Assembly (NCBI GenBank): GCA_038230035.1
Contig: JBBRNX010000019.1
Location: 1-64,000 of the forward strand
DNA from: Gaiella sp038230035
Lineage (GTDB): Bacteria > Actinomycetota > Thermoleophilia > Gaiellales > Gaiellaceae
Direction: 5' to 3'
DNA length: 64,000 nucleotides
Below are positions 8,025 to 15,653 of this stretch, one piece after another. Every line of letters begins with the position of its first letter. Within the stretch, counting starts at the first letter, position 1. Made by a program: the position numbers and the translations under genes. The notes under the pieces were generated by a model. The model did not search any database and was not told the DNA's origin. It saw nothing but the letters and a program-made list of their open reading frames with translations.

Positions 8025-8115
8025 TGGTCAATGCCTCCGCGATCCGTGCAACGTCTCGTCTGATGTCGAAGAGCGCAAGCAGCACCAGCGCCGCGTTGTC
8101 GTACTCCTCGTCCAC
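7984..8115 (-). CDS. Small acidic peptide, 43 aa, overlapping the next small gene
   Basis: GTG 8115 opens a 43-codon frame: DEEYDNAALVLLALFDIRRD..., then an acidic tail (EQEEEEDDEDA). G/C-rich third positions argue for coding. The frame continues open further upstream (GKKGGRHADY), so the start is unsure. Its 3' end overlaps the basic peptide by 41 nt in another frame; an acidic/basic pair encoded in overlap is reminiscent of partner peptides, but nothing proves it. Confidence 0.33.
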   Translation of the reverse strand: MDEEYDNAALVLLALFDIRRDVARIAEALTNGEQEEEEDDEDA

Positions 8116-8173
8116 GTAGTCAGCGTGCCTGCCACCTTTCTTGCCGTCAAGATGGCCTGACGAGGCATGCCCA

Positions 8174-8943
8174 TCAGTACGCCATCCAGCCGCCGTCGAC
8201 GAGCAGGTTGATGCCGCTCACGTAGCCCGCGTCGTCGGAGGCGAGGAAGAGCGCCGCTCCCGCCACGTCGTCGGGGCGACCGAGGCGGTGGAAGGGGGTT
8301 CGAGAGTGCGAGTACTCGAGCAGTTCGGGGCGCGCGCCGTCGGGGTTCCGGTGAGGATCTTCCCTGGCGCGACCGCATTCACGAGCACGCCCTCGCGACC
8401 GTAGTCGACCGCCAGCTGATGGACGAGGTTCACGACCCCACCCTTGCTCGCGGCGTAGGGCGACGTGCCCCGGGGGCCCGATCATGCCGTGCTGCGACGA
8501 GATGACGACGACCCGCCCGCGCACCTCGCCGATCGGATCCTGCGCCAGCATCTCGGCGACGGCGCGCTTACAGCCGAGGAAGACGCCTCGCAGGTTGACG
8601 GCCATGATCGCGTCCCAGTCCTCCTCGGTTGTCTCGAGCAGGCTCTTCGAGTGGCGGCCTGCGATGCCCGCGTTGCAGACCTTCACGTCGAGCCGTCCCG
8701 AGCGCTCGACCGCTGTCGAAACCAGACGGTCGATGTCGTCCGCGCGCGAGGCGTCGGTTTCGAGGAAGACGCCGCGCTCGCCGAGGAGCGCTTCCGTCGG
8801 CTCGCCGCCTCCTTGGCGTCGCGCCGGATGTCGCCGACGACGACAGTCGCACCCTCGTCGGCGAAGCGGAGAGCGATGGCGCGGCCGAGTCCCGACGCTC
8901 CGCCGGTGACGACCGCGGTACGACCTGCGAGCCGGCCCGCCAT
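8174..8943 (-). pseudogene. SDR-family oxidoreductase broken by three single-base indels
   Basis: A short-chain dehydrogenase of normal length (about 255 aa) is recognisable across shifting frames: TAVVTGGASGLGRAIAL (TGxxxGxG cofactor site), CNAGIAGRHS (NAG), VVVISSQHGMIG (catalytic Ser), YAASKGG (YxxxK), then GRPDDVAGAALFLASDDAGYVSG and GINLLVDGGW. Frame is lost by one missing G near 8803, one extra base in a C/G run near 8469, and one missing base near 8343. All key catalytic residues survive, so this is either a very recent pseudogene or an intact gene hit by sequencing errors. Start taken at ATG 8943, 6 nt behind a TAGGCT -10 box, rather than GTG 8949. Confidence 0.85.
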
Positions 8944-8949
8944 TTGCAC

Positions 8950-8967
8950 AGCCTACGCGGGTAGCAT
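8950..8967. promoter_or_regulatory. Overlapping divergent -10 boxes for the SDR and GST genes
   Basis: Reading left, TAGGCT (8955-8950) lies 6 nt before ATG 8943 of the SDR gene. Reading right, TAGCAT (8962-8967) lies 6 nt before GTG 8974 of the GST gene. With a transcription start about 7 nt after a -10 box, both mRNAs would begin at or next to the start codon (leaderless). No convincing -35 boxes are seen. The two genes are only 30 nt apart. Confidence 0.45.
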
Positions 8968-8973
8968 CGCGGC

Positions 8974-9585
8974 GTGGCGCTCGTGCTCTACGACCACCTC
9001 CTTTCGGGCAACGCCGTCAAGGTGCGATTCATGCTCGCTGAGCTCGGCCTCGAGTATGAGCGCGTCGAGGTGCCGATCGACGAGCGCCCACGCCCGGAGT
9101 GGTACCGCCGCATCAACCCGGTGGGCGGGATCCCGGCTCTCGCCGACGGCGACCTCGTCTTCGCCGAGTCGAACGCCATCCTGCGCTATCTCGCGTCGCG
9201 CGAGGGCCGCGATGACCTTTACCCGTCCGAGCTGGCGGCGCGCGCCCGGGTCGACTGGCTGCTGGACGTCTGGAGCACTCTCGTCCGTCCCGCGCTCTTC
9301 CCGCTGGAGCGCGCGGCGGGTCTGTTCGGGGAACGCGATGACGACGCGGCCGAGCAGGCGCGGCCGGCAGCCGAGAGTGCGTTCGACGCCGTCGAGCAGC
9401 TCGTCGCGCAGAACGGCACGATGACCGGCAGCTTCACGATCGCCGACGTGTGCGCCGCGCCGACGCTCTTCCGCAGCGCGAACCTGCCGCTCCCGGTCGA
9501 CTTCTCACGCTGGCCGAGGCTCCAGCTCGTGCGGGAGACCGTCACCGCCCGGCCGGGGTTCGTCGCAGCGGGCGCAGTCCGGTAG
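8974..9585 (+). CDS. Glutathione S-transferase family protein
   Basis: 203 aa. N-terminal thioredoxin-like domain: VLYDHLLSGNAVKVRFMLAELGLEYE, cis-Pro region GGIPALADGD, and FAESNAILRYLA, the classic ES motif that binds the gamma-glutamyl group. All-alpha C-terminal domain has GSFTIADVCAAPTLF (N-capping box). Likely conjugates or isomerises electrophiles in the cytosol. Many actinobacteria lack glutathione, so the thiol cosubstrate is open. GTG 8974 chosen because of the leaderless-type -10 spacing. Begins a rightward series of catabolic genes reaching 15.1 kb. Confidence 0.88.
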   Translation: MALVLYDHLLSGNAVKVRFMLAELGLEYERVEVPIDERPRPEWYRRINPVGGIPALADGDLVFAESNAILRYLASREGRDDLYPSELAARARVDWLLDVWSTLVRPALFPLERAAGLFGERDDDAAEQARPAAESAFDAVEQLVAQNGTMTGSFTIADVCAAPTLFRSANLPLPVDFSRWPRLQLVRETVTARPGFVAAGAVR

Positions 9586-9617
9586 ACCCGGCCGCAGCTG
9601 TGCGAGACTCGGCGCCG

Positions 9618-10811
9618 ATGCGGATCGTCGAGCTGCGCACGTTTGTCGTGGGGAACCCGCCGCCGCACTTCGGCGGTCGCTACTTCGTCTTCCTCCAGCT
9701 TGTCACGGACGACGGGATCGTCGGCGTCGGCGAGGTGTACGGCGCGACGTTCGCGCCGCACACCGTGGAGCGGATGATCGAGGACGTCTTCGCCCGCCAC
9801 GTCGAGGGAGCCGACCCGACCCGGATCGAGCTCCTGTGGCGCAACGTCTACGGGCGTGGCTATTCAGGGCGGCCCGACATCTCGCTCGTCAGCGTGCTGA
9901 GCGGGATCGAGCTGGCGTGTTGGGACATTCTCGGCAAGTCGGTCGGGCGGCCGGTGTACGACCTCCTGGGCGGCCGGGTGCGCGAGCGGCTCCGCGCGTA
10001 CACATACCTGTACCCGGAGCCGGGGGACGCCGTCGACGTCTATCTCGATCCCGACCTCGCGGCCGAGCGCGCGGTGGCGTACGTTGCCCGCGGCTTCACG
10101 GCCGTGAAGTTCGACCCGGCGGGGTCGTACTCGACGCTCGATCCTCGCCAGCCGAGCCTCGAAGCGCTTGCTCGCTCCGAGGCGTATGTGCGTGCTGTGC
10201 GTGACGCAGTCGGGCCACGGTGCGACCTTCTGTTCGGCACTCACGGGCAGTTCACGCCGGCTGGAGCTGTGCGGCTCGCGCAGCGACTGGAGCCGTACGA
10301 CCCGCTCTGGTTCGAGGAGCCGACGCCTCCCGAGTCGCCCGAACAGATGGCATGTGTGGCGCGCGCGACGTCGATTCCGATCGCGACCGGCGAGCGGCTG
10401 ACGACGAAACACGAGTTCGCCCGTGTCCTCGCGACGGGAGCCGCGTCGATCCTGCAGCCCAACCTCGGCCGGGTCGGCGGGCTGCTCGAGGCGAAGAAGA
10501 TTGCGGGGATGGCCGAGGCGCACTACGCCCAGATCGCGCCTCACCTCTACAGCGGGCCGATCCTCGGGGCAGCGAACATCCAGCTCGCGGCGTGCATCCC
10601 GAACTTCCTCCTGCTCGAGGGGATCCTCGACTGGGGCGGTTTCCACGCAGAGCTCCTGAAGGCGCCGATCCGGTGGGAAGAGGGCTACGTGATTCCCTCC
10701 GAAGCGCCTGGTCTCGGTGTCGAGCTGGACGAGGAGGTCGCGCTGGCCCATCCGTACGAGGGCGACGACTTGCACCTGACGCCCGTGTACGGTCCGGTCG
10801 ACGAGCCGTGA
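9618..10811 (+). CDS. Enolase-superfamily sugar-acid dehydratase-like enzyme
   Basis: 397 aa, typical length for the mandelate racemase/muconate lactonizing group. N-terminal capping domain (MRIVELRTFVV...) then barrel: AVKFDPAGSYS, DLLFGTHGQFTPAGAVRLAQ (Asp metal ligand and candidate acid/base His), LWFEEPTPPES (Glu ligand), IATGERLTTKHEF (Glu ligand), QPNLGRVGG, and QIAPHLYSGPI (His). Closest in style to the galactonate/mannonate dehydratase subgroups. The reaction would be Mg-dependent abstraction of the alpha-proton of a carboxylate and loss of water. Stop overlaps the next gene (GTGA). Substrate not assignable. Confidence 0.88.
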   Translation: MRIVELRTFVVGNPPPHFGGRYFVFLQLVTDDGIVGVGEVYGATFAPHTVERMIEDVFARHVEGADPTRIELLWRNVYGRGYSGRPDISLVSVLSGIELACWDILGKSVGRPVYDLLGGRVRERLRAYTYLYPEPGDAVDVYLDPDLAAERAVAYVARGFTAVKFDPAGSYSTLDPRQPSLEALARSEAYVRAVRDAVGPRCDLLFGTHGQFTPAGAVRLAQRLEPYDPLWFEEPTPPESPEQMACVARATSIPIATGERLTTKHEFARVLATGAASILQPNLGRVGGLLEAKKIAGMAEAHYAQIAPHLYSGPILGAANIQLAACIPNFLLLEGILDWGGFHAELLKAPIRWEEGYVIPSEAPGLGVELDEEVALAHPYEGDDLHLTPVYGPVDEP

Positions 10812-11731
10812 CCCGTTCACTGGGGCTGGGTTTCGTCGGGCTCGGCAACCTCGGCGTGCATCTGGCGGCCAGCCTGGCTCGCGCCGGCTATGAGCTCACC
10901 GTCCACGACCTTGACCGTGAGCGGGGGAGAGCGCTCGTCGCCGGCGGGGCAGCCTGGGGAGACACCCCGCGTCACGTGGCAAGCGTGAGCGATGCCGTAT
11001 TGACGTGCCTCCCGTCGCCTGTGGCAGTCGCCGCTGTTGTGGAGGGCGAGAACGGCCTGCTCGCAGGGTTCCGGCATGGCTCCACCTGGATCGACATGAG
11101 CACGAGCGACCGGCGTGAGACCGCACGCCTTGCTGGACTGGCTGCTGCGAAGGGTGTCGCGACGCTGGAGGCGCCCGTCACCGGCGGTGTCCACCTCGCG
11201 GCGTCCGGCGAGATCACGGTCATCGCGGGCGGGGAGCGGGCGGTGTTCGACGCGCACAGGTCGGTGCTCGAGTCGATCGGCCGGCAGGTCTTCTACGTCG
11301 GGCCGCTCGGCTCGGCGAGCGCCTTGAAGGTGATTACGAACATGCTCGCGTTCGTTCATCTCGTCGCGAGCGGCGAGGCGCTGATGCTCGCGAAGCGCGC
11401 CGGTATCGATCTGGCGCAGACGTTCGACGTGATCCGGGCGAGCTCTGGCACGAGCTTCGTCTTCGAGACCGAGGGGCAGCTAATCCTGAACGGCAGCTAC
11501 GACATCGGCTTCACACTCGATCTGGCGCTCAAGGATCTCGGCTTCGCAAGCGAGCTGGGCGAGGACTACGGTGTACCGCTCGAGTTGGCCGCGCTCGTCG
11601 AGCGCACATTCGAGCAAGCGCGTGAGGTGTACGGCGGCGACGCGTGGTCGACCGCGGTCGTTAGGTTGCTCGAGGATGCGGTCGGCACCGACCTGCGCGC
11701 TTCCGGCTTTCCGGCGCGGCTCACGGCATAG
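10808..11731 (+). CDS. 3-hydroxyisobutyrate dehydrogenase-family NAD(P) oxidoreductase
   Basis: 307 aa. N-terminal Rossmann motif LGFVGLGNLGVHLAASLARAGYELTVHD (GxGxxG), substrate-site EAPVTGGVHLAASGEIT (family DxPVSGG), and catalytic-Lys helix GSASALKVITNMLA. Beta-hydroxyacid dehydrogenases of this type reduce or oxidise products such as tartronate semialdehyde. Directly after, and overlapping by 4 nt, the enolase-superfamily dehydratase, so the two probably act in series on a sugar acid or branched hydroxyacid. GTG start at 10808. Confidence 0.9.
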   Translation: MTRSLGLGFVGLGNLGVHLAASLARAGYELTVHDLDRERGRALVAGGAAWGDTPRHVASVSDAVLTCLPSPVAVAAVVEGENGLLAGFRHGSTWIDMSTSDRRETARLAGLAAAKGVATLEAPVTGGVHLAASGEITVIAGGERAVFDAHRSVLESIGRQVFYVGPLGSASALKVITNMLAFVHLVASGEALMLAKRAGIDLAQTFDVIRASSGTSFVFETEGQLILNGSYDIGFTLDLALKDLGFASELGEDYGVPLELAALVERTFEQAREVYGGDAWSTAVVRLLEDAVGTDLRASGFPARLTA

Positions 11732-11748
11732 CTCGTACGCTACGGGCG

Positions 11749-13200
11749 ATGGCCGCGGCGTCCGACTTCACGCTTCCGACGATCGCTGGCCCGCCTCTCG
11801 CGCTGCGCGACATGCTGGCCGAAGGGCCTGTGGTGCTCGTCTTCGCGCATGCCGACTGCCCGACCTCGGTTCTCGCACTCAGGCGCGTCGCGGCTGCGGG
11901 CGAGGGAGCGCGCGTGGTCGGCGTGCTGGAGGACTCCCCCGAGGACGCGGCCCGGGTTGCCCGACGGACGGGCTTCCCCTACCCGGTGCTCGCGCAGCCG
12001 GAGCCCTACGACGTGTCGCGCGCCTTTGCCATCGAGACGGTGCCGACCGCCGTCCTGGTGCAGCCGGATGGCTCCGTCGCCGACACCGTCGTGGGCTGGG
12101 ACGCGGCCGGGTACGAGCGCCTGCTCGGGGTCGCCCTCGACGGGGAGCCGCGCCTCAAGCCGGGCTGCATGGCGCGCTGGACGTTCGACTGGCACGCGGG
12201 TGGGCTCGATGAGCTTGACGACATGTTCGAGCGCGGCTGGTCGGATGGCCTGCCGGTCGTGCCGCCGACGTCCGATCGGGTCGAGGCGATGCTCGGAGGA
12301 CGTGATCCGGCGCGCTCGCTCGGCGCCGTGCCGCCTGCCCACGGCGAGGCGACGTTCGAACGGGTTGCAGCCTGTGCCGTGCTCGCCGGCTGCCGCCCTC
12401 ATTACTTCCCTGTCGTGGTGGCAGCGGTCGAGGCCGCGCTCGACCCGGCGTTCAACGCCCACGGGATAGCCGTGACGACGCAGCCGGCCGGCCCGATCGT
12501 CGTCGTCAACGGCCCGGCGCGCGAGCGGATCGGCCTCAACGCGGGTATGGGTGCGCTCGGGCCAGGCACCCGCGCGAACGCCACGATCGGCCGCGCGCTT
12601 CGCCTCGTCCTGACGCTCACCGGCGGAGCCCGAGCGGGCGGGCTCGACCGGGCCACTCTCGGGCATCCAGGCAAGCTGACGTGCTGCTTCGCCGAGAACG
12701 AGGAGGCGAGCCCGTGGCAGCCGCTTCATGTCGAGCGGGGCTTCGGGTCCGAAACCTCGACGGTGACACTGGTTGCCGGCGACGCCCCGCTCTCGATCTC
12801 CGACCATCGCAGCCGCACACCGGAGGAGCTCGCCGCGACGCTCGCGTGGGCTGCAGCCGGCCAGTGGAGCCCGTTCTGGTGGCCGATGGACGACACGTCG
12901 CTCTACGTCATCTGCCCGGAGCACGCCGCGCTCTTCGCGGCCGCCGGCTGGAGCAAGGAGCGAGTGCGCGAGGCGATGTTCGAGGCGGTGCAGCGCCCGG
13001 CCGAAGAGCTTCGCCGCGGCGAGACGACGCCGCTCGTCAAGGAGAGCCCGTACGGGACGATGGTCCGCAAGTGGACGAGCCCGGAGCGGATCGTGATCGT
13101 CGTCGCGGGCGGCGAGGCGGGGCGCTTCTCAGCTGTCTTCGGCCCGTGCAACGGCATGCAGGCCCAGGTCGTCACGAAGGAGGTGCGATGGAGTACGTGA
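11749..13200 (+). CDS. Redoxin-domain protein, partner of the UGSC selenoprotein
   Basis: 483 aa, two parts. Residues 1-145 look like an AhpC/TlpA redoxin: ASDFTLPTIAGPPL, VLVFAHADCPTS (single Cys37, no CxxC), TVPTAVLVQPDGSV. Residues about 160-483 form a domain I know only as the companion of UGSC proteins: ERGWSDGLPVVPPTSDRV, VLAGCRPHYFPVVVAAVEAAL, GTRANATIGRALRLVL, KLTCCFAENEEASPW. Several Cys (adjacent CC, and the C-terminal FGPCNGMQ) could take part in thiol or selenol chemistry. ATG 11749 lies 7 nt after TACGCT (11736-11741), a leaderless arrangement. The 3' end overlaps the selenoprotein gene by 13 nt. The reaction is unknown. Confidence 0.75.
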   Translation: MAAASDFTLPTIAGPPLALRDMLAEGPVVLVFAHADCPTSVLALRRVAAAGEGARVVGVLEDSPEDAARVARRTGFPYPVLAQPEPYDVSRAFAIETVPTAVLVQPDGSVADTVVGWDAAGYERLLGVALDGEPRLKPGCMARWTFDWHAGGLDELDDMFERGWSDGLPVVPPTSDRVEAMLGGRDPARSLGAVPPAHGEATFERVAACAVLAGCRPHYFPVVVAAVEAALDPAFNAHGIAVTTQPAGPIVVVNGPARERIGLNAGMGALGPGTRANATIGRALRLVLTLTGGARAGGLDRATLGHPGKLTCCFAENEEASPWQPLHVERGFGSETSTVTLVAGDAPLSISDHRSRTPEELAATLAWAAAGQWSPFWWPMDDTSLYVICPEHAALFAAAGWSKERVREAMFEAVQRPAEELRRGETTPLVKESPYGTMVRKWTSPERIVIVVAGGEAGRFSAVFGPCNGMQAQVVTKEVRWST

Positions 13201-13700
13201 GCCCGATCGACGAGCGGACCAGCGCGCCGGTTCCGTTCGCAGTGCGGCCGCCGGCGTTGACCGGGAAGCGCGTCGTGCTGCTCGACATCACGAAGGCTCG
13301 CGGCGCGGAGTTCCTCGATCGCCTCGAGGAGCTGCTGATCGCGCGTGGCGCGGAGACGTTCCGGATCTCGAAGGAGCTCTTCTCGAAGCCGGCCTCGACG
13401 GAGGTGATCGAGGCAGTCGCCTTTCACGGCGACCTGGCAGTCGAAGGGCTCGCAGACTGAGGGTCGTGCGTGTCGTGCAGTGTGCACGACGTGATCAGGC
13501 TCGAGCAGCGAGGCATTCCGACCGCCGCCGTCGGCACGCTGCCGTTTGTCGACGAAGCGCTCGAGCAGGCGCGTGTTCTCGGTCTGCCCGACTATCGCAT
13601 GGTGCTGCTCCCGCACCCGATCCAGCTGCTCACGACCGCCGAGGTGCACGCGCTCGCAGACAGCGCGTTCGAGCAGATCGTGTCGCGGCTTGTCGCATGA
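13188..13700 (+). CDS. UGSC-family selenoprotein (UGA-decoded selenocysteine)
   Basis: Reading through the TGA at 13458-13460 as selenocysteine gives one 170-aa protein: VEGLAD-U91-GSC-VSCSVHDVIRLEQRGIPTA. The UGSC quartet is the name-giving motif of this family, with Cys94 and Cys97 just behind. Before the UGA lies GKRVVLLDITKARGAEFLDRL; after it come VGTLPFVDEALEQARVLG and VLLPHPIQLL, all coherent. Immediately downstream is a perfect 8-bp hairpin at SECIS distance. ATG 13188 has AGGAGG 4-5 nt upstream inside the preceding gene. Standard gene callers split it into 13188-13460 and a fragment starting near 13470. Decoding requires SelA/B/C/D elsewhere in the genome, not in this window. Biochemical role not known to me; a redox partnership with the redoxin protein is plausible. 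Confidence 0.88.
13458..13490 (+). promoter_or_regulatory. SECIS-like hairpin after in-frame UGA
   Basis: UGA at 13458-13460, then 11 nt, then GTCGTGCA (13472-13479), loop GTG (13480-13482), and TGCACGAC (13483-13490): eight perfect base pairs. Bacterial SECIS elements sit just inside the coding region with the apical hairpin about this far from the UGA and carry exposed G/U in the loop, as here. SelB binding is inferred. Confidence 0.75.
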
Positions 13701-13972
13701 GCGCCCTCCGGATCAACGGTGGGCGTGTCGTCACGCCGGACGGGACGCGGGAAGCCGACATCGTCGTTTCGGATGGCGTGATCGCCGCTGTCGGGCCGCC
13801 GTCTGGCGGGGGCGATCTCGACGCGCGCGGCTGCTTCGTCCTCCCCGGCGGCGTCGATCCGCACACGCATCTCCTGGTCGACCTCGCACGGGGACGCGGA
13901 GTCTCGACCGTACCGTCACCGCCCTGGACGCGGTCGTGCCGCGGCTGCAGGCGGAGGGGCTCCTTTGACTGA
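13697..13972 (+). pseudogene. Truncated dihydropyrimidinase-like N-terminal fragment
   Basis: Starts with ATGA overlap on the selenoprotein stop. The first 60 residues are a clear amidohydrolase/dihydropyrimidinase N-terminus: MSALRINGGRVVTPDGTREAD, VLPGGVDPHTHLL (HxH zinc ligands). Family similarity then ceases abruptly near 13880 and the frame ends after 91 aa; a full enzyme needs about 460. Another frame over about 13885-13968 reads TRSLDRTVTALDAVVPRLQ, like the tail of a polysaccharide deacetylase. This looks like a deletion junction joining two gene remnants (inference), or an assembly join. Confidence 0.6.
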
Positions 13973-15100
13973 CGGCTGTGATCTCGAGATCGTCGGCGGG
14001 CGCGTTATCGATCCAGCTCGAGGTGTCGACGAGATCGGCACGGTCGCGATCAGCGGGGGGCACGTCGTTCCTTGTGTTTCTGAAACACAAGGCCCGCCGG
14101 CCCAGCGCACGATCGACGCGACCGGCCTGATCGTCGTCCCGGGTCTGATCGACCTCCACACGCATGTGTACTGGGGCGTCTCCCACTACGGCGTCGATGC
14201 CGACACGTACTGCCTGGACCGCGGCGTGACGACCGCGGTTGACGTGGATCCGCCGGCGCCCAGACGTTCCCCGGCTTCCGCCGCTACGTCATCGACCGCG
14301 CGAGCACCCGGGTGCTCGCCTTCGTTCATGTGGCGGTGGAAGGGATGATCTCACCGCTGGTCGGCGAGCTCGAGGACGTTCGTTGGGCCTCCGCCGAGCA
14401 GGCTGTCGCCTGTGCGAGAGAGCATCCGGACGTCGTCGTCGGGGTGAAGATCCGGCTCGGGTATCAGATGGTCGGCCCGAATCCCGAGCCGTCGCTGGTG
14501 ATCGCGCGGCGCGCGGCCGACGAGCTCGGGCTGCCGCTGATGGTGCACGTCATCGACATGCGCCGGCCGATCGGCTGGCTTCTGCCGTCGATGCACGAGG
14601 GGGACATCGTCACGCACTGCTTCCACGGCAGCGATGGCGGCGGCATCCTCGACGGCAACGGACGAATCCTCTCCGAGGTGATCGAGGCGCGTGAGCGCGG
14701 CGTTCTCTTCGACATCGGCCATGGCATCGGCAGCTTCACCTGGCGGGTCGCGCGGGCAGCGCTCGAGCAGGCTTTCCCGCCCGACACGATCTCGAGCGAC
14801 ATACACACCCACAACATCGCCGGGCCGGTTTTCGATCAGCCGACGACGCTCTCGAAGCTGCTCCACCTCGGGATGACGCTCCCGGAGGTCGTCCGGGCGA
14901 CAACAGTCGCGCCTGCTGCAGCCGTGCGCCGCGCAGACGAGCTCGGCTCGCTTGCGCCAGGACGGGAAGCGGACGTCACCGTGCTGGAACTCGCGCACGG
15001 TGCCCGGACGCTGACCGACGGCGAGACGAGGAGCAAGACCGCGGCGACGTGGCTCGAACCGCGGTTCGTCGTGCGCGCAGGGACGGCTTTCGAGCTTTAG
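13965..15100 (+). pseudogene. Amidohydrolase/deacetylase-type metallohydrolase, one frameshift
   Basis: TTG 13965 with GGAGGGG upstream starts a roughly 379-aa amidohydrolase. Ligand motifs: VVPGLIDLHTHVYWG (HxH), VVGVKIRLGYQ (candidate carbamylated Lys), LPLMVHVID (His), GDIVTHCFHGS (His), TISSDIHTHN (Asp). Between AVDV and the expected GSAGAQTFPGF one G is missing (GTGGATCC near 14246), so the frame breaks into 13965-14348 and about 14312-15100. Restoring one G rejoins them seamlessly. A 23-nt perfect palindrome is embedded at 14070-14092, adding VPCVSETQG to the N-terminal beta-sandwich. Probable role: hydrolysis of a cyclic amide or N-acyl group, in line with neighbours. Confidence 0.8.
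14070..14092. repeat. 23-nt perfect palindrome inside a coding sequence
   Basis: Arms CCTTGTGTTTC and GAAACACAAGG separated by a single T. It is A/T-rich compared with the surrounding gene and lies in a frame-preserving position within the amidohydrolase N-terminal region. It looks like a miniature palindromic insertion or a dispersed repeat rather than ancestral coding sequence; no second copy is seen in this window. Confidence 0.7.
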
Positions 15101-15128
15101 CTCACTCCGGTTCGAACTCTTAGGCGAG

Positions 15129-15653
15129 CTACGCGGCGCCGAGCAGCTCGTCGGCGTAGGTCATCGAGATCCGTTGCATGACGCCGTTAGTGTCGGGCTC
15201 GTAGTGGCCCATCCGCCAGAGCGCAGGCGAGTAGACGTGCACCGAGGTCGCCGGCTCGTCGCCTTCGTTCCGGACGCCGTGGATGTACGTCGCGGAGAAG
15301 TCGAAGCAGCTACCTGCGTCGTGGCGGCGGGTCTGCTCGCGGATCCAGCCGTCCTCCTGGCGCTGGAAGAAGTCCTCCCACAACGTTCCCTCGCACACGC
15401 ACACAGCACCGCTCGACCGGTCGTGGTCGTGGTACCCCGTGTCTTGGCGGTGCATCCAGCAGATCAGCCAGACATCGACGCTCGGGTCGCGGTAGAGCTG
15501 GTGGTAGACGCGCTCGGCCTGGTCGTGCCGCACGAGCGGGCGCCAGAGCCCTTCCTCCTCGCTGAGCGCGACCGCAAGCTCGGTGAGCTCCGGCCGGTCG
15601 AGCTCGTGGTCGGCCTCGAGTCGTTCCCTGAGCCAGGTCGAGATGTCTGTCAT
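15129..15653 (-). CDS. Cysteine dioxygenase-type cupin (thiol dioxygenase)
   Basis: 174 aa, cupin fold. Metal-site motif QDTGYHDHDRSSGAVCVCEG (His75, His77) and distal SATYIHGVRN (His125) match the 3-His iron site of type I cysteine dioxygenases; bacterial members also oxidise other thiols such as 3-mercaptopropionate. Third gene of a leftward operon: it overlaps the amidohydrolase by 4 nt, which itself touches the second HAL-like gene. A thiol-oxidising step after elimination and hydrolysis is suggested by order. Convergent with the amidohydrolase gene at 15100. Confidence 0.83.
   Translation of the reverse strand: MTDISTWLRERLEADHELDRPELTELAVALSEEEGLWRPLVRHDQAERVYHQLYRDPSVDVWLICWMHRQDTGYHDHDRSSGAVCVCEGTLWEDFFQRQEDGWIREQTRRHDAGSCFDFSATYIHGVRNEGDEPATSVHVYSPALWRMGHYEPDTNGVMQRISMTYADELLGAA

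Noticed and set aside
7875..8063. 62-codon plus-strand frame behind TAGGTT at leaderless spacing
   Set aside because: Composition is shadow-like and it is antisense to two better minus-strand small frames; the -10 match alone is not enough.
13461..13700. Separate gene starting at GTG 13470 after the TGA
   Set aside because: It has no ribosome site and is explained fully as the C-terminal part of the UGSC selenoprotein.
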